Shown here piece by piece: positions 36,501 to 50,140 of a DNA stretch of 64,000 bases (position 1 is its first letter; every line of letters begins with the position of its first letter). The stretch spans positions 14,942,001-15,006,000 of the forward strand of contig CM114272.1 in assembly GCA_050084515.1 (NCBI GenBank), in the 5' to 3' direction. The notes under the pieces are model-generated. The model saw only the letters and a program-made list of their open reading frames with translations, ran no database searches and was not told where the DNA came from. Source of the stretch: Blasia pusilla (Eukaryota; Marchantiophyta; Marchantiopsida; Blasiales). A program made the translations under genes and the position numbers.

Positions 36501-39500
36501 TTCCCCATCTATCTACTAATGTTGATTTTTACGGGCGTTCTCCTTCCCTTTGACACGAAAGAACTATATTTTTTAACGGCCTTTCCATTTGATTTCATGC
36601 TCCTAATTCATAATGACTGAGAAAGTGATTTTATAAGTACGAGTATCATGTCTGTGCTACTTGGTCTTTTCAATTTAACTAGTCTTTAAATATGACGCGT
36701 GTCAACTTCATGCGCAGTTGACACGTACAATGAAAGGAATTTGAAAGGATACATTTGAATACGAGAGAATGGTTTCTCTAATCCCATCCTCTCTTACCAA
36801 TATAGATTTGAGAGTTCAATGCATACGAGTAGTGGTATTAGTGAGTAGCAAATCGTGAGTAGTTGGTACACAACTTTTTTTTTGACATATTAAAAGATGA
36901 ACTACAAAATTCACCATTGTTTTGATAAAGATTCTAGATGCATTGGATACATATATTTCACAAGTATTTTACAATTTATCCACCTCTAAAAGCAACCATT
37001 GAGCAAATAAGTTCTTCAATCATCTCGGTCCGAACACACCCAAACCATATCAATGCTTGTGTTCTTTATCGATTTTGAGCAATAGCAATCTAATTGAGGC
37101 ATTCAAGAAGAGTGTAAGCATGATCGAGATATGTATTTTTTAAAATCTAAATAAGATAACTCCAGAGAATCCTATCACAAGAAACACAAGCCACGTGTTT
37201 ATCCAAAATTAAAGGAAATATCATCAAAACAAAATATATTACACATTTAGTGCATTTGTTCTAGAAAAATGAAAACACTTAGTTGAGCTTTAATTATGAT
37301 CTATATGGTATTTGCTTTGTGGGGACCTTTGGTGTTTATGCTTGCTAAGGCTTGGGGGGGAATGAGAGATTAAGATATTTGTGTTATTTTCATTGTGGGC
37401 CCTTATGGACATCAATATTGTCCCGTGGATCCTATCAAGAAAATACCTATATTTAGAAGAGTGACTCCATGAGTACTACATAAATATATGTATATTACTA
37501 CCATTATAATATAAGTCCATACAATGACAAATTGGAGAAGTATAACCTCATTGATATTACACATAAAAATCAAAGGTTATGATTTAATTTTTAATAGGTT
37601 ATTCAAATTTATAGTGATCCACACAACAAATCTTATCTTCTCCAATATTATTACCTTCCAATGTCCCACGACAATTACATGATCTACAAACAATTTTCTA
37701 GGATCTAGTGCAAAAAATTATTTGTCATGTAGTATCCTGTTCCACCCTCTTTAATGGAAGTTAAGCATTATCTAATAGAATAAATGTAAAAAATATTTCC
37801 TTTGTAGTAAAATTTCTTTCCAAACTCCTTCTATGTAATTAGGCTACAGAAGGCTATAATCATGGAGGAATTCTATTGCTATAATTTCACAAGGATCATA
37901 TATGTATTTGTGATGGAATATTCATTCCACGTTGGGACTAGACATATGGAGGGTCAAGCCATTCCATATTTGAGTTGGAATAATCATATTGGGACTAGAT
38001 ATATATGGAGTAGCTATTCTATGTGTATCCTTGGAACATTGTTTGAAAACTTGTCATAGACTTGAGTGTGCTTGATTTACGTACGTACAAAATTGATATG
38101 TATGATTATTTTCATATTAAAACCAAAAAATCTATAAATAAATAAAAAGACTGTGAGTTTGAAAGTACCTTAAATGCCTATCATTTCATGCCTCGCATCT
38201 ACTTATCATCAAACTTGGCCCATTATTGAGTTGAATTGGCCTAGTCCCAATGAAAGGAGTAATCTGCTCCTTGTGATGGTCTCATTGAAATGTCCCTTTT
38301 TTATTTAATATCTTCATTGAAAATAAATAGCTTCTAAGCTTTATGAACCTCCAAATACTAGTAAATAAAACCTCCCTTCCGTAATCTACACCCTAAAATA
38401 TACAAGAGAATTTTTTTTAGATGCTTGGCTCAATTGATGGATTTTCCCCAAACATTTGTTTACGCGTCAATTTTAGCATAGTACATAAGGGTTTAGATAT
38501 TCATTCTAGTTATCTATTCAAAATATATTTCAATATAGATTACAGGCATAATTGAGAGATGGTTTTAAATATTAAATAAATTGTGGGGATGGATTGTATG
38601 CTTAGATAAATGGGAAAGGATCTAGGGATGGATTAGCGAGTAATTACCTCCAAGGTGATTCATTAGTTATACAAGGCATCATTTCCACTTCTTTTACAAA
38701 ACCTTAATTTTGGCAAAAGAAGTTGTCATACATGCACAAATTGCAAAATAATATACATCATTGTTATAATCTGCTCCGCTCATAAATTTTGAAGACATTC
38801 TCCAATATGGAATTGAGATACATATATGATGATGTAAAGAAAAGTCTACAATGTCAAGGAATCTATGATGGAACTCTCATATAAGCTCGTTTGAAGGTTA
38901 TAGTCAAGGAAACTCATTCTTATAATTAAGAGATTTGAGATACGCAATATAAATTTTAGGGTATCTTTGTGCACGTAGGCTCAATAAACGCGAGAATGAG
39001 TTCTAAGTTACTCTCTTGTATTTTTATGTCCTAATGCCTTCCAAAAAGCCGTGTATGCACAAATCACTAATCTACTAACCTAAGTCATTCCTAATTGGAA
39101 AAGTCAACTAAAGCCTCATCGAAGACTTTTCCGAGACTAATAATGGACCAAATTTGATCCAAATTTGGTACACCACATGGACACCCTCTGATCCACAACA
39201 AATGGTATGACCAAGTCCAAAGTCTCATATATTGCAAATTACACGTGGGTTGAGCCCATGACGTTCACACAATAAATCAAGTTATCTCTCTTCCATAGAT
39301 TCTACATATCAACAATATAATATACACATCGTAAAATTGATACTCTAAATAAATCATAAAAGGCACAATGGATAAAAGGAATAAGAGAGCACATGTACAT
39401 GTCACGGATTCATAAAAGGAGATGTTCTTCTTCCATGCATATTTCAATTAAAGTACAGGTTCCATTTTATGAGACAAGGCCATCATGGTGATAGACTTTT

Positions 39501-42500
39501 TTCCATAGGAAGTGTTGATAAAGGGGCATTGTCTAACACTTTGCAACAATATCCAATCCATAGGCTTGTATCTCCAATTATTGATCGACAAGCCCAAACC
39601 AAAAATCACTAAGAGGCTCTGAAAATGCCGTAAGCTCCTACAATAATTCCACATCAAGAAAAAAGAAGTCTTCCTAAGAAGTTGACCCTCTCCACAATAA
39701 TTAGAGAATCAAGAAACAATGGCCTCTTGTATAATTCTAGAACGAAGAAAAGAGACCCTCTAGTCAGAATCCACACTCTCTTCAATAATTTTAGAATCCA
39801 TAAAAGAGGCCCACTTATCGAAGTTGACTTGAAAGTGCAAAAGAACGTCACAAAAGAATAAAGTAATGGGGCTTATGCTTAGGCCCAGTACCTTAAAGGG
39901 GAACATATTTCATATGGAGACGAGCCCTGAAATATGCCCACCATGTGCTTCCCCCCACTAACTCACTAATAAAAAAGAAAAATAATATATATATATATCC
40001 ACACTTTACTTTTTTTCTTCTAATTTCTCTTATATTTTAGTTTATTATAATTATATTTCGGTGGGTGTGGAGTTCTGAAGGCGAAGAAATGTTCCCCCGA
40101 AGCTATGGGGGATTTATATAGTTAAGGTCAATCATTGCCAAAGCTAACCATTTCCGACAATATTATGGTTCTAGACGTGGGCTAGGCTAAGCTATGCTAT
40201 GCTATGCAATCTACTCATGGGAGTAGTAATATTAATAGTAACTCTGGTGCTATATCCCCTGGGTTAATTTTATACCCCACTCAATTCATACTCTTAAGGA
40301 AACTAACCACAGGTCAAAGAGGGTCATCATAGTCACATCATCGTAGCATAATACGTCAAGATCTTGCTAAGTGGGTGTGGAGCCGCATTAATTAGCTTAA
40401 CCCTCTTCGACACCTTAGAGTAAATATTGAGTTGGTAGTAGGGATGTTATGGTGTTAATATTATTACTATTATCTTTTCTTTGAAATGATCTTACCAAGC
40501 AGGTGTAGGGGCACTTTAATTGGCTTAAGTATTCTAGAGTTTTCCTTCAGTTTTAAGGTTGGTGTTATTATTATTTTATTTTTTTTCTTTTTGTGGCTTT
40601 GTATTTCGATTGGAATAGAGCCACATAAAAGGACGCTAGGTAAGTTCTTTTTAATTGGATTTACAGTTCACGTTAATCACGACCAGCTTCCACATTTATG
40701 GACCTCCATGGGGGATTAATTCAATCGATTAGCGGGGGGCTACTAATAGAAGAAAAAATAGTGGGGTTACCTCGCCCGTAACTTTTTATTTAAAAAAATG
40801 AAGGAAATGATTAAATGACGAGAAAAAAAGGAAGATGCACATTAATAGAAAAGTTTGTATAATGTTAAAAACCTTAACATATAACATGTCTAAACTCTTG
40901 TTTATTTCAACACGGACCACTACTAACCATCTACAAATAAAATAGAAATTATTCCATGTTTCCTAAAATAAATATTACTAATTTGAAACTAGTTTAGTTT
41001 GTAGTTTGTTTGTTTGTTTAGGAAACACCCCCCTCCTATTTGAAAACTTTAGTTATACATAAGCAACCAGTGTGCGGCCTCTGCGACGGGTGGACATAAT
41101 TAACACATACGTGCATAAGACAAGTGGATAGTCTAGATGACCAAGAAGAAAAAAAACGAGCACTTGTAGAGGCCGTAACTATTTGAGTGGTAATGAAAAT
41201 TTCTCTATTTCATTCAAGAAAATTTATATTTGAATTTTTTGATAAGGTCAAATTTTAAAGTGAAAAGTAACTTAATTAATCTATGTAGATGATGGTGCAT
41301 CCTTTCCTCATTCAAAGTAGTGAGTGGGTAGGGAGGGAAAGTGTTTAGGGTCATCCCCACCCCCGCCCTGCTTTATAGGCTCTTTGGAAATTTTTGGTCG
41401 ACTTATCTATCCTAAGTATTCATCTCGGTCAAATACTTTTTGCCTACAACCCAAACGTGGATCGAAACTCCCAACTTAGCATTTGTCTTGTCGGACCCTA
41501 AGATGACTTGAGTGAATCTAATGAATTTTTCCTCTCTTTCTTCGCTCGCCAAGTTCATCTTGGCTTCTTGCTTTATGTTCCGTGTGTCTCATGGCTTTTC
41601 ACCCATTTCGACTTATCCCTTTACGTCTTACAATTGGTCTTGCCATCATTTGCATTTCTTGACTAGTCTTATAGCACCAACATACATCTTGAGTATTCCT
41701 AATTTCCAAGCCACTCCCCAAAAAATAGGAATAACCTCAAGTTGTTCCTTCGTTTGTACCTCGTTCCTGAAATTGGGTTCGTCCCTTCCTCCTAAGATTT
41801 GTCTCAAGGCGCGTGTCCTTCTTTACTATTCTTAGTCCGTGGCTTGATTTGTAGTGCTTGAATAATTGAACCTATGGGAATGATCGCAAGTTTTCTGACC
41901 CATCTTCACCTTTTCCCTTGTCACTATGTGATCTTTGTAGTCAAGTGACTAACTAATCTCGGTTTTGCTTGAGCGTTCCCTCTAAGATGCATACTCCTTT
42001 GACCAAAAATCATGACTTGCCTCTTGGATCCTCACTAGTGTATGAGACTAATACTTGGCTATTCGTGGTGCCTAGGGATGTATCCAATTGGGGTCATATA
42101 TATTTTTTGTGACCCCAAAAAGAGGACATTTTCCTCTTTCATTTCATTAATGTCTTTCGGAAAATAATAAAATATAGGAAATACTTGTCATATGGAGATG
42201 GAAGCTACTTCCATGAGAGGGTAACTTTGAGCCATACTAGTAGTCCATGTAAAGTCCTTTTATGTTTATAAATATTATCAATATTTAAGTTGATTTAACC
42301 TTGAAGTTAAAAAATGGAATGTGATTGAAAGACGATATAAAACCCGTATTTTTTAACTATTTATTAGGGTTACTGTTATTACGGTATGAAGATTACGGTT
42401 TAGAATTTCTTGGTTAGTGGAGCAATCTTATGTACCATTGAATCATATTCTATTTTTCGAAAGAATGTTTAGGATCTTCAATTAAGATAGTAGTTTGAAT

Positions 42501-45170
42501 GCTCTATGGCCTAAGGTTTTTGGGAGATGTGTATATTTTGAAATCTCAATATCTAATGCTTATATTTTATAGCATAAATCTTGGGAAAGTGTGTCGTTAT
42601 TGGGCGACTATCACATATATAAATAGCAATGAGTGTACATCATATATAATCTTCTATTAGCTTGACAATTTGTTACATATGGCATGGCTACATATGGATA
42701 ATTTCCATTGTAAACCTGGACTCTTGTCATCTATCTTGTTATATAAGATTGAAATGAGATTACGATGGAATCTACAAGATTATAAGAGTCTATAACAAGA
42801 ATATATAAGATAGATTTCCCACACTTTTATTGTATATTTTATTTCTTGTACATTCAATTTTAAAATTATAATGACGGTCTTACAAATTACCAATGGTCAA
42901 ACATGCATCTTTGGAAATGGTGAAAAATATTACAAATGGGGTGAAAGATAAGTCTAATAGAAAAAAAATTCCACTTCCTCAGTGGATCATCCTCAACAGA
43001 TCGATATCAATATTTGACCCCTTAAAGTTCGTAGTTGCCTTGTTGCATGGATACAATCATGTCAATTGTGTATGTGTGATACTTCCAACGTTTAATTTGT
43101 GGGTTATATATATATGATGATAGTATATTTTCCAAGAGCCTATTCCCATTGAATCTCTTGGAATGTTGTAGATAAGGGAAAAAATCATACAATTCAATTA
43201 AATACTCGACCTATATCACTTTCAAACACTAAATACTAGAGACCAAGGCTGGGTCATTAATGTGCTTGAGATGGGTCAAGGTGTTGGTAGACCTAGGAAA
43301 ATCCTTGGCATTGGGTTTTTTGTAGCGAGTTGAAGAATGCAATAATTTGGCTTTCCCTTGCGCTTTGAATTCTAAATCCTAATGCTTGATTAAATTGGAG
43401 ATCACATGTTCTAGTCAGGAAACTATCATTTTGTATTCCTAATAAAGCCTTGTTGCAAATTTTCTTCAATGACCTTTGTATGGCGTTGCCATCGACTTGA
43501 TGATGCGACACTTTCCACGATAATTGGCTCTAACCAGAAATATGCATATGACACATTCCATTGAGAAAAAAATTAAGGTAATGTAAGCATGAAGAGATTG
43601 TTACATTAGAAAATCTCTAAGTCCTCTTGACTCCATCATTTATAGTATATCGAAGTGTTGATTTTTTTTCTTCCATGATCCCCTCTTGTGTGGTTAATGT
43701 TGAGTGGATCGATCCATATCCATCTCTAAGCTTGGAAAGTGTTATGCGTGCTGAGGTGATTTTGAACTAAATCTTGACAATTAACTCACTCAAACTATGG
43801 TTTGGTTGTGTATATGATCAAGCTAGAGAATGTTTTTGGGATGGATGATGATCTTTGTCTCCTTTGCACCATATTATATGATGCGGTTTGGAATTGGGAG
43901 CCACAATGCTCTATCTAACCAATTCCTATACCTTCTTCATTTTCATTTTCATTTTCTCAACTTGAACTCTTCTCCTTTACCCCTAGTATACGAGTATGAG
44001 TTCCTCTACGATGAGCACCAATTCCTTCCAACCATATATGGCGATGGACTATTTGAAGGTTTTTATGTTGGTTACCTCCTTGACACGAACTATGATGGAA
44101 AATATGAAATTGAGAGAATTGAGGATTGTTACTAATTCGTGCATCTTAGGCGTGTGATGCAAGATGCAAATTTTTTGAATGAAATCAGTTTTTTTTTTGT
44201 CTATTATTTGGATAGCTTTTGGATCAATCCTTGCATATCAACAAAATATAACTTGATCTTCGCCTAAAGGATGAGAGTGTCTTGGCCATCCCCCTTCATT
44301 TCGGCTCTTGCTTATTCAATAACCCCTTTAATAGTTTGGAGAAGATGGTTGTGTACGGATTTTGACAAAAGAGAAAATCGTCTAGATCACTCACCTCGAT
44401 TCACTCGTTATCCAAAAAATTGTCTACTCCCTATATCTACCGTTAGAGTAAAGTTGGCTAGACTCTTTCTATTGCGATTGGAAATAGGTTTTGATTATTG
44501 CAAGAGCCACGAAAAGTAATTAAAATTGCATGTCTCCACACGCTATCATCTCATATATGGATTGTGTTTAGTGGGGGTAGAAATGTAATCCTTGCATGGG
44601 TTTTTACAAATGAAACTTGGGCTAGAGTCTCCATTTTTCTGGTCAGTTGGCGATGAGGTTTCGGCCCGAAGTGGAGGGGCCATCCAATCAAATTGAATGT
44701 TTTTGAGGCATACTAATGATGACTTTTTGGAAAGAGTCACATCGTGTCAAAACTTGATTAGAATCAAAACTAGTTAGGATCCGTGAGGGACCATGCGATG
44801 CACGATCGTCTATATATATACGCCAGGTCCTATAATTCTACATATATATGCGCCTGGTTAGTAAAGAAAATGCCACGTGTCTAATTACGGCCCTTACATA
44901 CTCTCCCTTTTTTTCTCATTATCTAATCTATTCATATGTCCTTCACACAAATTTAATATTTAATTTCCCCCTCCCATATGGTTGCACATTGCTTTTGAAA
45001 ATATCGTCATTTCATCCTCAAATTATAATATAGATACCAAATTCTCAAAAGGAATGATTCAATAATTCTTAGAATATTTCTACTTATTTTATGGGGAGAA
45101 TTTTTCTATGGTTTCACAAGTCCAATTATCTAATTGATATAAAAAAATAATTATTTTGGAGGAAGAAAAT
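36501..45170. other. Long AT-rich intergenic tract, no gene seen
   Basis: Nearly 9 kb of AT-rich DNA. The longest frames are about 100 codons (41512-41835 and 43830-44135, both plus) with no family I recognise and no splice-linked neighbours. Small repeats include GCTATGCTATGCTATG near 40190 and paired TATATATA...CGCC(A/T)GG words near 44810 and 44847. It most likely consists of unrecognisable old transposon sequence. Confidence 0.5.
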
Positions 45171-46624
45171 CGGCGTCGGAACTCACGGGAACTCCCATTC
45201 CTCCCATACCGGGGAAAGCAAAAGTGAACAGCACCGGAGAGAGCTCATATCCGGCTGTCCTGCGCGGGTAGAGTTCATCTCTTCTGTAGGCCTCCGAGTC
45301 CTAGACCTTGAGCCCGTAAAGTCAAGTCAAAGCTAAAGTCCGGGTCCATAGTCGTTGCCGTGGGTACTGCTACGGTGCCTGACATCCGGTGGAATTCCTA
45401 TCCGGAGTCCGGCCCGGAAGCCATAAGCGTGAGCCTAAACGAAGAAGTAAACTATCTGTCCTAGATACCTGCCTAGGACGCTGTACAGTACAGTACAGTA
45501 TAGGAGAGGCTCGGAGGAATTCTTTACTGGAGCCGGGCCGTACCGTATGGCTGTGGCGCACTGCATGGACGGTCCGTCCACCCGCCGACCTGTCGGATAC
45601 GTCGTCCCGTCCGCTCCCGGTGCAGGGCTAGGGCCAAGGGATCCGAGATGCGGGGGCGTAGGGTAGGAGTAGCGGTGGGGCGTGCCGGGGATCATGCCTC
45701 CGGTGCGAGCTCCGTCCGGGGTCCGTAGCGCGGAGGGAATCGGTTGGGAGTCCTGGGCGGACGGAACGGAGGCAGGAGTCCGGAGATGAGGACGGACGGA
45801 CGGACGGACGCGGCGTTCCGGGAAGTTCCCTCCATTACGGCCCGAATTCACTCCTAGTTATTGCATGGTGCAAGCTGTATAGGCGCCCTGGAATCTGCGA
45901 CGACGGGCCCAGTGCTGACCGTGTCGCTGCTTTTGTGCGACGCTACACGAGAGCGCAGCTCTTGCATCGCTTGTGGCGCGGTCGGATGGGCGGGCAGGCG
46001 GGCAGGGCAGATTGAAGATCTCCTGCAGAGCTGCCTGGCTGAACGGGAAGCCCCGAGTGGAGTCGAGGGGAGCAGTGTCAGGAAGCGCCAGGGGGAAGGG
46101 GGAGGAGGTGGAGGAGGAGGGGGAGTATTACTAGGCGGGCGAGAGACGTGGGTGGGGTATCTGATCTGTTGTCTGTGTCTCGATCGAGTCGGGGGGAGTC
46201 GGGAGACGGAGCGAGCTGGTTGATCGATTGACAGCTTCGCAGGCGCGCGGGCGGCATCGGATTGCTGGCGGCATTGCGAGAACAGCACGAAACGATGCGG
46301 AAGGACTGAGCGAGCGAGCGAGCGAACGATCAGAGCGGAGCCGAGCTGCGCGCGCGATTCTTGGAGTTCGCGAGGGGAGAGAGGAGGGGCGGATCGTTGC
46401 GCATTGTGGGATACGGATTGGGAATTAGTCAGAGCAGAGGAGCGGTAGATCGTCCCGGCTGGGCAATCGGCGGAAAGTGGGTGTGGTCTCTGCGGCTGAG
46501 TCAGGAACGGGACGAAGACGCGGCAACGCTTCGCGGTTATCTTGCATTGGAGGAAGTGAGTGCAGGAAGAAAAGGAGGAAGTGAGGCATTGTCGGGGTAG
46601 CGCAGAATAGCAGAGATTGAAAAT
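45171..46624 (+). promoter_or_regulatory. GC-rich upstream region and 5' leader of the DNA glycosylase gene
   Basis: GC content rises sharply at about 45170 and stays high up to the start codon at 46625. The region carries a GTACA-type repeat (CAGTACAGTACAGTA, about 45485-45500), a (GGAC)n run near 45792-45810, a (GGA)n purine run near 46098-46125 and a (GAGC)n run near 46308-46325. Overlapping frames on both strands look like GC-rich noise. The region's position suggests promoter and 5' UTR. No transcription start can be fixed. Confidence 0.45.
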
Positions 46625-47934
46625 ATGTGCAGGGAGAGGGACGTGGAGAGGCAGATGGGAGACGCGGACCTCTTGACATCGGTGCAGCCTCCGACAAGAA
46701 TGGAAGGGGGTGGCACGAAACCTCCTAACAACAAACTTCTGTCAGTGAGACTTCCGGCTTCAAATCCGATGGGTAAAGAACAAGAAAGAGAAAACACATT
46801 TGAGGAAAGTAATGGTTTCGCTCGTCCGGCACTGGCTCCACGCAAAACCAGCGCCCAATCCCCTCGATTACTCCCCTACTTCCCCAAGTCTGCAGTCACT
46901 TCACCCCCTCAACCCAAATCGCTCGCACCCATTCCCTCTGCCGTGTCACGAGCCACCGCTCGCAATCCGCCCCCTGCTAGAGCTACTACCCACAATCCTT
47001 CTGCTCCGGCCCCAAGGACCGCTCCCCGGAACCCTTCACCCACTCCTGCTCCCAGAGCCACCGCTCGTCATCCATCTCCGTCTGCAGTCCCGGCTTCCAG
47101 AGCTACTGCTCGCAATCCATCTCCAGTTCCTGGCTCTAGAGCTACCGCTCGCAATCCATCTCCAGTTCCTGGCTCTAGAGCTACCGCTCGCAATCCATCT
47201 CCTGTCCCTGCCTCCAGAGCCACTGCTCGCAATCCATCTCCATCTCCAGTCCCGGCTTCCAGAGCCACTGCCCGCAACCCATCCCCAGTCCCCTCTTCCC
47301 GAGCCCCTGCGAGAAATCCCTCCCCTGCACCCGCAGCCTCCAGAGCCCCGGCTCGAAATCCTTCCCCCGCAGCCAAATCTGCTGCTCGGAGTGCATCCCC
47401 TGCCCCCTCCAAGCCCTTTTCTAATGCAGCTGCTGCCGTTTCTCAGACCTCGCCCTCCACTCTGAAGCCGGCCATGTCCAGCAGCAACAAAATTCTGCCT
47501 CCTGTTCGAAGGTCCAGCTCTCCAGCGGTGGGAAGGAAAGAGCCCCGAGCCTCTGCGAATGGAGGTACCAAAATCAGCACCCCAGACGGCGCAAGGAGGG
47601 CGCCTGGAGTTTCTTCCATGCTGTTTCCGTCGTCCAAGCAAAACGTACTTTCTACCTCTTGCTCTTCGGACGGTTCTTCCTCGAAGGACGAATTCTCTCC
47701 GGAGAGCCCAACAATCTCCGGCAAGAAGACGTCTACTCTGGAGGATCTCCAAGCGTTAAGGAAACATCGCATGGTTTCGAGCATGGTCAGCGCGGGATTT
47801 GTGAACATCAAGAAAGTAGGTGCTCCTAAGGCCGGTCGGGTCGCCTGCGAAGGCATGCTCAGTACCTCGCCTGTCGCTCCTGTTGACACCAAGAGGAGAT
47901 GCCATTGGATCACTCCTCAAAGCGGTAATGACTT

Positions 47935-47981
<47 letters not shown>

Positions 47982-48268
47982 CGTGTTTCCGTCGGGTGTG
48001 CGCAAGTCGGTGCCCTTGCAATGTCGTGTCCTTGAATCTGTCTTTGGAGTGGAGAGATCTAGGGAATGTAACCTGCGGAACTTGCATTGACTGTCAGCAG
48101 CTTATTCTTTGCTCGCCGGCTTCCGTGTGAATGATAAGTTGCCCGCAGGACAGAGCGAGAACACCTCCTTGATGGACAATGCATGACTTCATTCAACCTG
48201 CATTGATGTTGTAGATTTGTGAGCATTGTACTTGTTGCCGTATGACCACAAACATCGTCGTCTGATTG

Positions 48269-48342
<74 letters not shown>

Positions 48343-50140
48343 AGGTCGCCATTGCGATTTTGTTGGGAAATGGAAGGCATGAGACTCGGTGAGGTTACAT
48401 TTCTGGCAAATGGGGTACGCCCAGAGCTCTGAGTTCACGGCCTCTACCTCCTTAAGTCTTGATCGAGGATCTTGTACCAAAAGGCAAGCTAGCAGGGAGT
48501 CTATTGTCATGTCCGTTTGCTTTGGCGAGCAGGACCCCGGAAATGTAACTAGTGTCGTTATCCTTATGCCTATGTGAAAGGGTTTCTGAAGTGATCCGTC
48601 ATGCCTTGCGAAGTGAGTTTTGCACGAAAGTTCGAACCCAATCTCGAAGTGCTCTGAACTGTCCAGATATGTATCCTGTGCCTACCACTGCACTTATTCC
48701 AGTATCCTTTCCGGCGAGCTTGCAGTGGACGCCCTTGGGGTAGAGGAAAATCTTCAGAGAACGTTGACGCGGGCCTCTGATTGTTGGCATTATCTGGACT
48801 AACCTGATGTTTTCTGCTAGTTCTCTTCTGACCTCAAGGTGTATCATGTGCAGAACCAGCCATCATACTCTATCATGACGAGGAGTGGGGTGTACCAGTT
48901 CACAACGATAAGTAAGCTAGTCCCTCAGCTCTTGATGGGACCTCTGCAGTGACGTCGATTTCGCAGGTCTTGCTTGGTTGCACGAGCTTTAGTGCTTAAT
49001 CCAGTGTACGGAGTCCAACTAGAACAGGCGAGACACTTTCTTGAGGTTGGAGATGGAATAGTCGTCTACGGTCGCCAGCTTTGCACCCATAGTTTCGCCG
49101 CTCTGTCAAGGAGATTGGTGAAAGACACTTCCCAGCAGGAAGCCATTGCTGTGAGAGTCACACTAGCATTACTGCGAGTGGGAGGGAGTAGAGAGGGCGC
49201 ACCTGTAGGTGGTGGGATGGAACTAATTCTTGGGTTCAATCTGCAGGATTCTCTTCGAGCTTTTGGTGTTAGAAGGCGCGCAGTCGGAGCTGAGCCGACC
49301 ACAAATGTTGGGCCTGAGAGATCACTTCAGGTTTTCCCCTTTGACCTGATTCTCGTCCTTGGCACATGAGACCCCCAAGTTTTCAGCATTCTCGAGGAAA
49401 TTCGTAGCCTCAGTTGACATTCTCCTTAAACATCTGAACAAGAGCTCAATTTCTCCGTTCTGATCCATCACGTGTTCGTTCTTTTTGTTACGCAGGGAGG
49501 TCTACGCCAGTTTTGACCCAGAAATAGTGGCAACATTCGATGAGAAGAAAATCGCTGCCTTGGCAGCAGACGATGTCATCCGTCAGCCCGAGGCGAAAGT
49601 TCGAGGTGTAGTCGAGAATGCTAAACAAATCGTTAAGGTGTGCACTACAATTCTTTCTCCTTCTTGTGCTCGTCTCGGTGAGAGGCCCTTAAATTAGCGT
49701 CGCAGAGAGGGAGCGCACATTTCTCAAGTCGGATATGAGGAGGAATGTTTTTTGTTTTCCACGGAGGCGTAGTGTTTGTGGTCTGTGGATGATTGATGGA
49801 GTCTCTCTCCCTTTCCTTCTCTCTTTCTTGTTCGTGGGCGCAGATAATGCAAGAATTCGGTTCTTGGAATAAATACGTGTGGATGTTCGTGGGGTACAAG
49901 CCGATGGTGAACACTCCGCGCCTTCCCAATCAAGTGCCTGTGAAAAGCTCCAAATCCGAAGCCCTGAGCAGAGACCTGATGCGGAGAGGATTCCGTTACG
50001 TGGGTCCAACTACTATCTACTCCTTTATGCAGGCGGCCGGCATGGTGAACGATCACCTCGCGAGCTGCTTCAGACATAGCCAGTGCTGCTCCCCAACTTC
50101 GCAAACAGTGGCGGAGAGCAGTGAGAAGAGAGTCTTCTAG
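46625..50140 (+). CDS. DNA-3-methyladenine glycosylase I (TAG family) with long repetitive N-terminus
   Basis: TAG-family enzymes excise N3-methyladenine and start base-excision repair. Five exons close in phase: 46625-47924, 48854-48911, 49247-49330, 49496-49637 and 49844-50140, giving 626 residues. The catalytic domain is residues about 423-610. The four zinc ligands of the family are visible: Cys426 (RRCHW), His441 (YHDEEWG), His599 and Cys603 (NDHLASC). Glu462 matches the base-contacting Glu38 of E. coli TAG, but the residue matching Trp46 is Arg470 (ELSRPQML). Hallmark segments RRGFRYVGPTTIYSFMQAAG and FDPEIVATFDEKKI are intact. Residues about 95-275 are Arg/Pro/Ser repeats of the type ATARNPSPVP, far longer than the low-complexity tails usual in plant members. 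A downstream Met at 46655 is an alternative start. Intron 1 holds (CT)n and (GA)n tracts. Confidence 0.9.
46940..47410 (+). repeat. Degenerate tandem repeat coding for ATARNPSP-type units
   Basis: About a dozen units of 36-45 bp encode variations on S-R-A-T-A-R-N-P-S-P-V-P. Two adjacent units near 47120-47200 are identical over 39 bp, so expansion is recent there. All units keep the reading frame. Open frames on the antisense strand across this block (47036-47752 and 47068-47412) arise from the repeat composition. Confidence 0.9.
47937..47978 (+). repeat. (CT)n microsatellite in intron 1 of the DNA glycosylase gene
   Basis: About 20 CT units begin some 13 bp after the intron 1 donor (AGCG|GTAATG at 47924/47925). 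Confidence 0.95.
48275..48340 (+). repeat. (GA)n microsatellite in intron 1 of the DNA glycosylase gene
   Basis: About 32 uninterrupted GA units. It is complementary to the (CT)n tract 300 bp upstream in the same intron. Confidence 0.95.

Noticed and set aside
46800-47465. 221-codon plus-strand frame overlapping glycosylase exon 1
   Set aside because: It is the repeat read in a different frame (Leu/Pro-rich) and has no connection to downstream conserved exons.
47036-47752. 238-codon antisense frame over the glycosylase exon 1
   Set aside because: It mirrors the Arg/Ser/Pro repeat of the sense frame. Such antisense frames are expected from the repeat and the sense exon joins in phase to a conserved domain.
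48130-48140. Taking the first glycosylase exon as a complete 501-residue protein ending near 48130
   Set aside because: After the donor at 47924 the translation runs into a (CT)n tract (SLSLSL) and loses the family similarity, which resumes exactly at the exon starting at 48854.
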